Assembly: GCF_009746565.1 (NCBI RefSeq)
Contig: NZ_WRPN01000004.1
Span: forward strand, 62,001 to 126,000
Origin: Mariniflexile maritimum
GTDB taxonomy: Bacteria > Bacteroidota > Bacteroidia > Flavobacteriales > Flavobacteriaceae
Reading direction: 5' to 3'
DNA length: 64,000 nucleotides
Notes under the pieces: model-generated
Seen by the model: the letters and a program-made list of their open reading frames with translations, nothing else
What the model was told of the DNA's origin: nothing
Databases searched by the model: none
Position numbers and translations under genes: made by a program
Part shown: in pieces, positions 61,198-64,000 of the stretch
How positions within the stretch are numbered: the first letter of the stretch is position 1
How the letters are laid out: the number at the start of each line of letters is the position of its first letter

Positions 61198-62955
61198 ATG
61201 AAAACATTCATAAAATATATAATTGCTTTTTTTGTGATGCTACCCGTAGTATCATGTAATGATGGCATTGATGCTATTACCGAAGTTGCTCCAGGTGCCG
61301 ATGCAACGGCGCCGGTTGTAACCATAAAAGCCCCCTTAAACGGCGCTAAGTTTAAAGTTAACGACCCTTTGATTTCTATCGATATTGAATTTGAGGTTAC
61401 CGATGATATTGAAGTAGGAACAATAGGTGTATTTATAGATGGTTCGCAAATAGCAACTTACTCGGGCGATTTTAAAGACTACCGTCGGGTTCTTCAATCT
61501 TTAAGGGCTGAAAACATTACAACGGGTGTTCATCAACTAAAAATTACGGCCACCGATTTGGATGGAAAATCGACCTCGTCTGTTGTTAATTTTGAGAAAG
61601 AACCTCCATACATTCCATTATTTGCCAACGAAATTTTGTACATGGCTTTTGATAATGATTATGTAGAGCTTATTAGCGTAAAACCAGCAACCAAAGTAGG
61701 TGCTCCTGTTTTTGCGGGTACCTCCGTAGTAGGCGACAATGCCTACAAAGGCGCAACAGATTCTTATTTAACCTTTCCAACGGCAGGTTTAAATTTAGGA
61801 TCAGAATTATCAGGCTCTTTTTGGTATAAATTAAACGCCGTTCCAGATCGTGCTGGTGTTTTAGTAATAGGGCCAACAGATGCTGCAAATCCAACAGCCC
61901 AAAACGATAGGACCAAAGGATTTAGGTTGCTAAGGGAAAATGCGGGAGGTAAACAACGTTTTAAATTGAATGTTGGGAATGGTACCGCCGATGCATGGGT
62001 TGATGGCGGAGCTGCTGCCGATGTTGCCCCCGGTTCAGATTGGGTACACATGGCATTTACAATTTCAGCTACCGAAGCCATTTTATACATCAACGGGCAA
62101 CTCGTAAAAAACAGCCCGATTACGGGGGTTAGCTGGACGGGTTGCGATTTGTTGTCCATCATGTCGGGAGCGCCTCGTTTTACGGGTTGGGACCATAAAT
62201 CCGATAATAGTTATATGGACGATTTACGCCTGTTCAATAAAGCATTAACACAATCGGAAATTCAAAACATTATAGATGTTACAAATCCTTATGTGCCAGT
62301 ATCGGGCGAAACTCTGTACATGCCTTTCAACAATAATTATGTTAACGTAGTAGGCAATGTTACGGCAACCAAAGTGGGGTCTCCTATTTTTTCTGGCGAA
62401 CCTAAAAAAGGCACCAATGCCTATGCCGGTGCTACCGATGCGTATTTAACGTTACCAACAACAGGCTTAACGGGCGAATCCTTTAGTGCTGTTATGTGGT
62501 ATAAATTAAATGCAACTCCAGATCGCGCTGGTATTTTGGTGGCTGGTCCTGAAGATACGGCAAACCCAACCGCTCAAAACAATCGAAAAAACGGTTTCAG
62601 GTTTTTTAGGGAAGCAGGTGCGGCAGGTTTCCAACGTTTCAAATTAAATGTAGGCAATGGTACTGCCGATGTTTGGGTTGATGGCGGTGTAGCGGCCGAT
62701 GTAGCAAACACTGCTGGATGGGTGCATTTGGCATTCACCATATCACCAACAAAAGCCATTGTATATATAAATGGTTTGCCAGTAAAGGAAAGCCCAATTA
62801 CAGGGATAGACTGGACTGGTTGTAATATATTATCCATTATGTCGGGTGCGCCACGTTTTACAGGATGGAACCATAAATCAGATTTAAGTTATTTGGACGA
62901 GCTTCATTTATATAACAAAACCTTAACTCAGGCAGAAATTCAGGCCTTGATGTAA
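61198..62955 (+). CDS. Lipoprotein with Ig-like and two tandem LamG domains
   Basis: 585 residues. Lipobox in FFVMLPVVSCNDGID. Residues about 35-145 are an Ig-like region (APVVTIKAPLNGAKFKVNDPLISIDIEFEVTDD). Then two LamG/jellyroll domains of about 200 residues each, strongly similar to each other along their whole length (shared blocks AYLTxPTxGL, WYKLNAxPDRAGxLVxGP, RFKLNVGNGTADxWVDGGxAADV, LSIMSGAPRFTGWxHKSD). They are likely carbohydrate-binding modules; no catalytic residues are seen. As third gene of the locus it fits a surface glycan-binding protein (SGBP). Confidence 0.9.
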   Translation: MKTFIKYIIAFFVMLPVVSCNDGIDAITEVAPGADATAPVVTIKAPLNGAKFKVNDPLISIDIEFEVTDDIEVGTIGVFIDGSQIATYSGDFKDYRRVLQSLRAENITTGVHQLKITATDLDGKSTSSVVNFEKEPPYIPLFANEILYMAFDNDYVELISVKPATKVGAPVFAGTSVVGDNAYKGATDSYLTFPTAGLNLGSELSGSFWYKLNAVPDRAGVLVIGPTDAANPTAQNDRTKGFRLLRENAGGKQRFKLNVGNGTADAWVDGGAAADVAPGSDWVHMAFTISATEAILYINGQLVKNSPITGVSWTGCDLLSIMSGAPRFTGWDHKSDNSYMDDLRLFNKALTQSEIQNIIDVTNPYVPVSGETLYMPFNNNYVNVVGNVTATKVGSPIFSGEPKKGTNAYAGATDAYLTLPTTGLTGESFSAVMWYKLNATPDRAGILVAGPEDTANPTAQNNRKNGFRFFREAGAAGFQRFKLNVGNGTADVWVDGGVAADVANTAGWVHLAFTISPTKAIVYINGLPVKESPITGIDWTGCNILSIMSGAPRFTGWNHKSDLSYLDELHLYNKTLTQAEIQALM

Positions 62956-63034
62956 CTAACGTAACGGCTCCATTTTATTGGATGCTATACATTTAGAAAA
63001 ACAATAGTTAGTTTGTTTAGTTTGTTTGTTAATT

Positions 63035-63069
63035 TTTTAGCTGCACTTGTTTTTTAAGTGCAGCTAAAA
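63035..63069 (+). terminator. Strong hairpin between the LamG and hydrolase genes
   Basis: TTTTAGCTGCACTT and AAGTGCAGCTAAAA, a perfect 14-bp stem with a 7-base loop. The following T-rich stretch is interrupted, so it may act as partial terminator or RNA-stability element within the locus. Confidence 0.6.
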
Positions 63070-63084
63070 TTTAATTTATTTTTT

Positions 63085-64000
63085 ATGAAAATTTCACATC
63101 AACATATATCATTTTGTATCGTTGTTTCGGTCTTATTCCTTTTTAATTGTAACAATAAAATAGTCAATAAGAACACTGAAATGCTCAATACCGAAAAGGG
63201 TAAATGGTCTGATGATGAGCTGCTTACGCGCATCCAAAAAGAAACCTTCAACTATTTCTGGGAAGGTGCCGAACCCAATTCCGGGTTGGCGCGCGAGCGT
63301 TTGCACATGGACAACGTTTATCCAACCTCGCCAATGAACACAGTAACCACGGGTGGCAGTGGCTTCGGGCTTATGGCTATTTTAGTGGGTATAGAACGCG
63401 GTTTTGTTTCGAGGGAAGATGCCCTAAACCGCTATTTGAGAATAATCGATTTTCTTGAAAAAGCCGACCGGTTTCACGGCGCATGGCCCCATTGGTTAAA
63501 CGGAGAAACAGGAAAAGTGGTTCCTTTCAGCAAAAAAGATACAGGTGGCGATTTGGTTGAAACTGCATTCTTGGTTCAAGGTTTGTTAACGGTTTCAGAA
63601 TATTTTAAAAACGGAAATGAAAAGGAACAACAACTGGTAGAAAAAATCGATACGCTCTGGAAAACTGTAGAATGGAATTGGTACACAAAAAACGGGCAAG
63701 ATGTGCTGTATTGGCATTGGTCGCCTACCGATGGGTGGGACATGAATTTTCCAGTTGGTGGTTACAACGAATGTTTAATCATGTATGTTTTAGCGGCTTC
63801 ATCGCCAACATATCCCATAAAACCATCCGTTTATCATAAAGGTTGGGCAAAAGATGGAGCGATTGTTTCAACAGAAAAATTTTATGGCGAAGACTTGGTA
63901 CTAAATTATTACGAACATGATGATGCGCCCATTGGCCCCCTATTTTGGGCTCATTATTCTTATTTAGGGTTGAACCCCAAGGGCTTATCCGACCAATATG
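63085..64000 (+). CDS. Glucoamylase-family (GH144-like) glycosidase, 5' part
   Basis: Runs off the window; 305 codons are visible. Lipoprotein signal (CIVVSVLFLFNCNNK). The (alpha/alpha)6-type glycoamylase body begins with DDELLTRIQKETFNYFWEGAEPNSGLARER, TVTTGGSGFGLMAILVGIERGFVSREDAL, FHGAWPHWLNGETGKVVPFSKKDTGGDLVETAFLVQGLL, YWHWSPTDGWDMNFPVGGYNECLIMYVLA and PLFWAHYSYLGLNP. This matches the family annotated as 'glucoamylase', which includes GH144 endo-beta-1,2-glucanases. With SusC, SusD and LamG genes upstream it is the likely hydrolase of the locus. Exact specificity cannot be read from the fragment. Confidence 0.88.
   Translation, partial: MKISHQHISFCIVVSVLFLFNCNNKIVNKNTEMLNTEKGKWSDDELLTRIQKETFNYFWEGAEPNSGLARERLHMDNVYPTSPMNTVTTGGSGFGLMAILVGIERGFVSREDALNRYLRIIDFLEKADRFHGAWPHWLNGETGKVVPFSKKDTGGDLVETAFLVQGLLTVSEYFKNGNEKEQQLVEKIDTLWKTVEWNWYTKNGQDVLYWHWSPTDGWDMNFPVGGYNECLIMYVLAASSPTYPIKPSVYHKGWAKDGAIVSTEKFYGEDLVLNYYEHDDAPIGPLFWAHYSYLGLNPKGLSDQY

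Noticed and set aside
61764-62162. 132-codon minus-strand frame in the LamG gene
   Set aside because: Antisense shadow; a similar shadow appears in the second LamG copy because the DNA is duplicated.

Overview
The window comes from a low-GC member of the Bacteroidota, very probably a (marine) Flavobacteriaceae. The signs are a SusC/SusD pair, a protein with a C-terminal type IX secretion sorting domain, many SPII lipoproteins, TPR and propeller sensor proteins, DUF1573/DUF1501/DUF1800/DUF6702 proteins, frequent TTG and GTG starts, almost no Shine-Dalgarno sequences, and many TAnnTTTG -7 boxes, some with TTTG about 19 bp upstream (the Bacteroidota sigma-A promoter).

Layout. 1-3.5 kb, minus strand: an RNA polymerase sigma factor with the start of a downstream partner gene, an outer-membrane barrel, a lipoprotein built as seven WKNG repeats (probable seven-bladed propeller) and a lipoprotein with a Ca-binding tail. 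3.6-12.8 kb: mostly housekeeping genes (ApbE and its small partner, methionine aminopeptidase, GpmI, M48 protease, two GNAT enzymes, tRNA-Gly(TCC), peptidase E), interrupted by a GxxExxY gene set between repeat arrays. 12.9-25 kb: two overlapping CarboxypepD_reg-like paralogues, DUF6702, an M1 peptidase, TatA, a four-repeat membrane protein, ValS, DUF1573, an aspartyl protease with PDZ, and an aminotransferase. 25.2-25.85 kb: an MNT/HepT toxin-antitoxin pair. 26.3-38.9 kb: MurB, ECF sigma plus RskA-like anti-sigma, aquaporin, a Cys-rich mini-protein with a glycosyltransferase and another sigma factor, LipA, GAPDH, a TPR hybrid histidine kinase, LpxK, a Nif3-family protein, and a zinc-ribbon-family coiled coil that has lost its cysteines.

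39-41.4 kb holds a GH97 glycosidase in a segment bounded by a 50-bp near-perfect direct repeat. It is followed by MsrA, kynureninase, an O-methyltransferase, a DUF1501/DUF1800 secreted pair, a small orphan membrane-protein cassette (47.66-48.45 kb) with a strong hairpin and inverted ends, and a CPA2 antiporter. 50.7-53.4 kb carries a GC-rich two-unit repeat, Ffh, a perfectly phased heptamer array and FolD.

53.5-64 kb is a polysaccharide utilization locus: a membrane-spanning propeller/Y_Y_Y/LuxR regulator, a spacer with repeated TACGTCAT-type octamers, SusC, SusD, a lipoprotein with two tandem LamG domains, and the start of a glucoamylase-family (GH144-like) enzyme. The expected logic is that the regulator senses a breakdown product and induces the locus, LamG and SusD bind glycan at the surface, SusC imports it with TonB, and the hydrolase cuts it. 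Beta-1,2-glucan is a candidate substrate by family inference only.

No prophage, intact insertion sequence or CRISPR array was seen. The best candidates for something undescribed are the 47.66-48.45 kb cassette, the repeat-bounded GH97 segment, the repeat-bracketed GxxExxY gene, and the structured leader with an 18-codon ORF ahead of the Cys-rich mini-protein.
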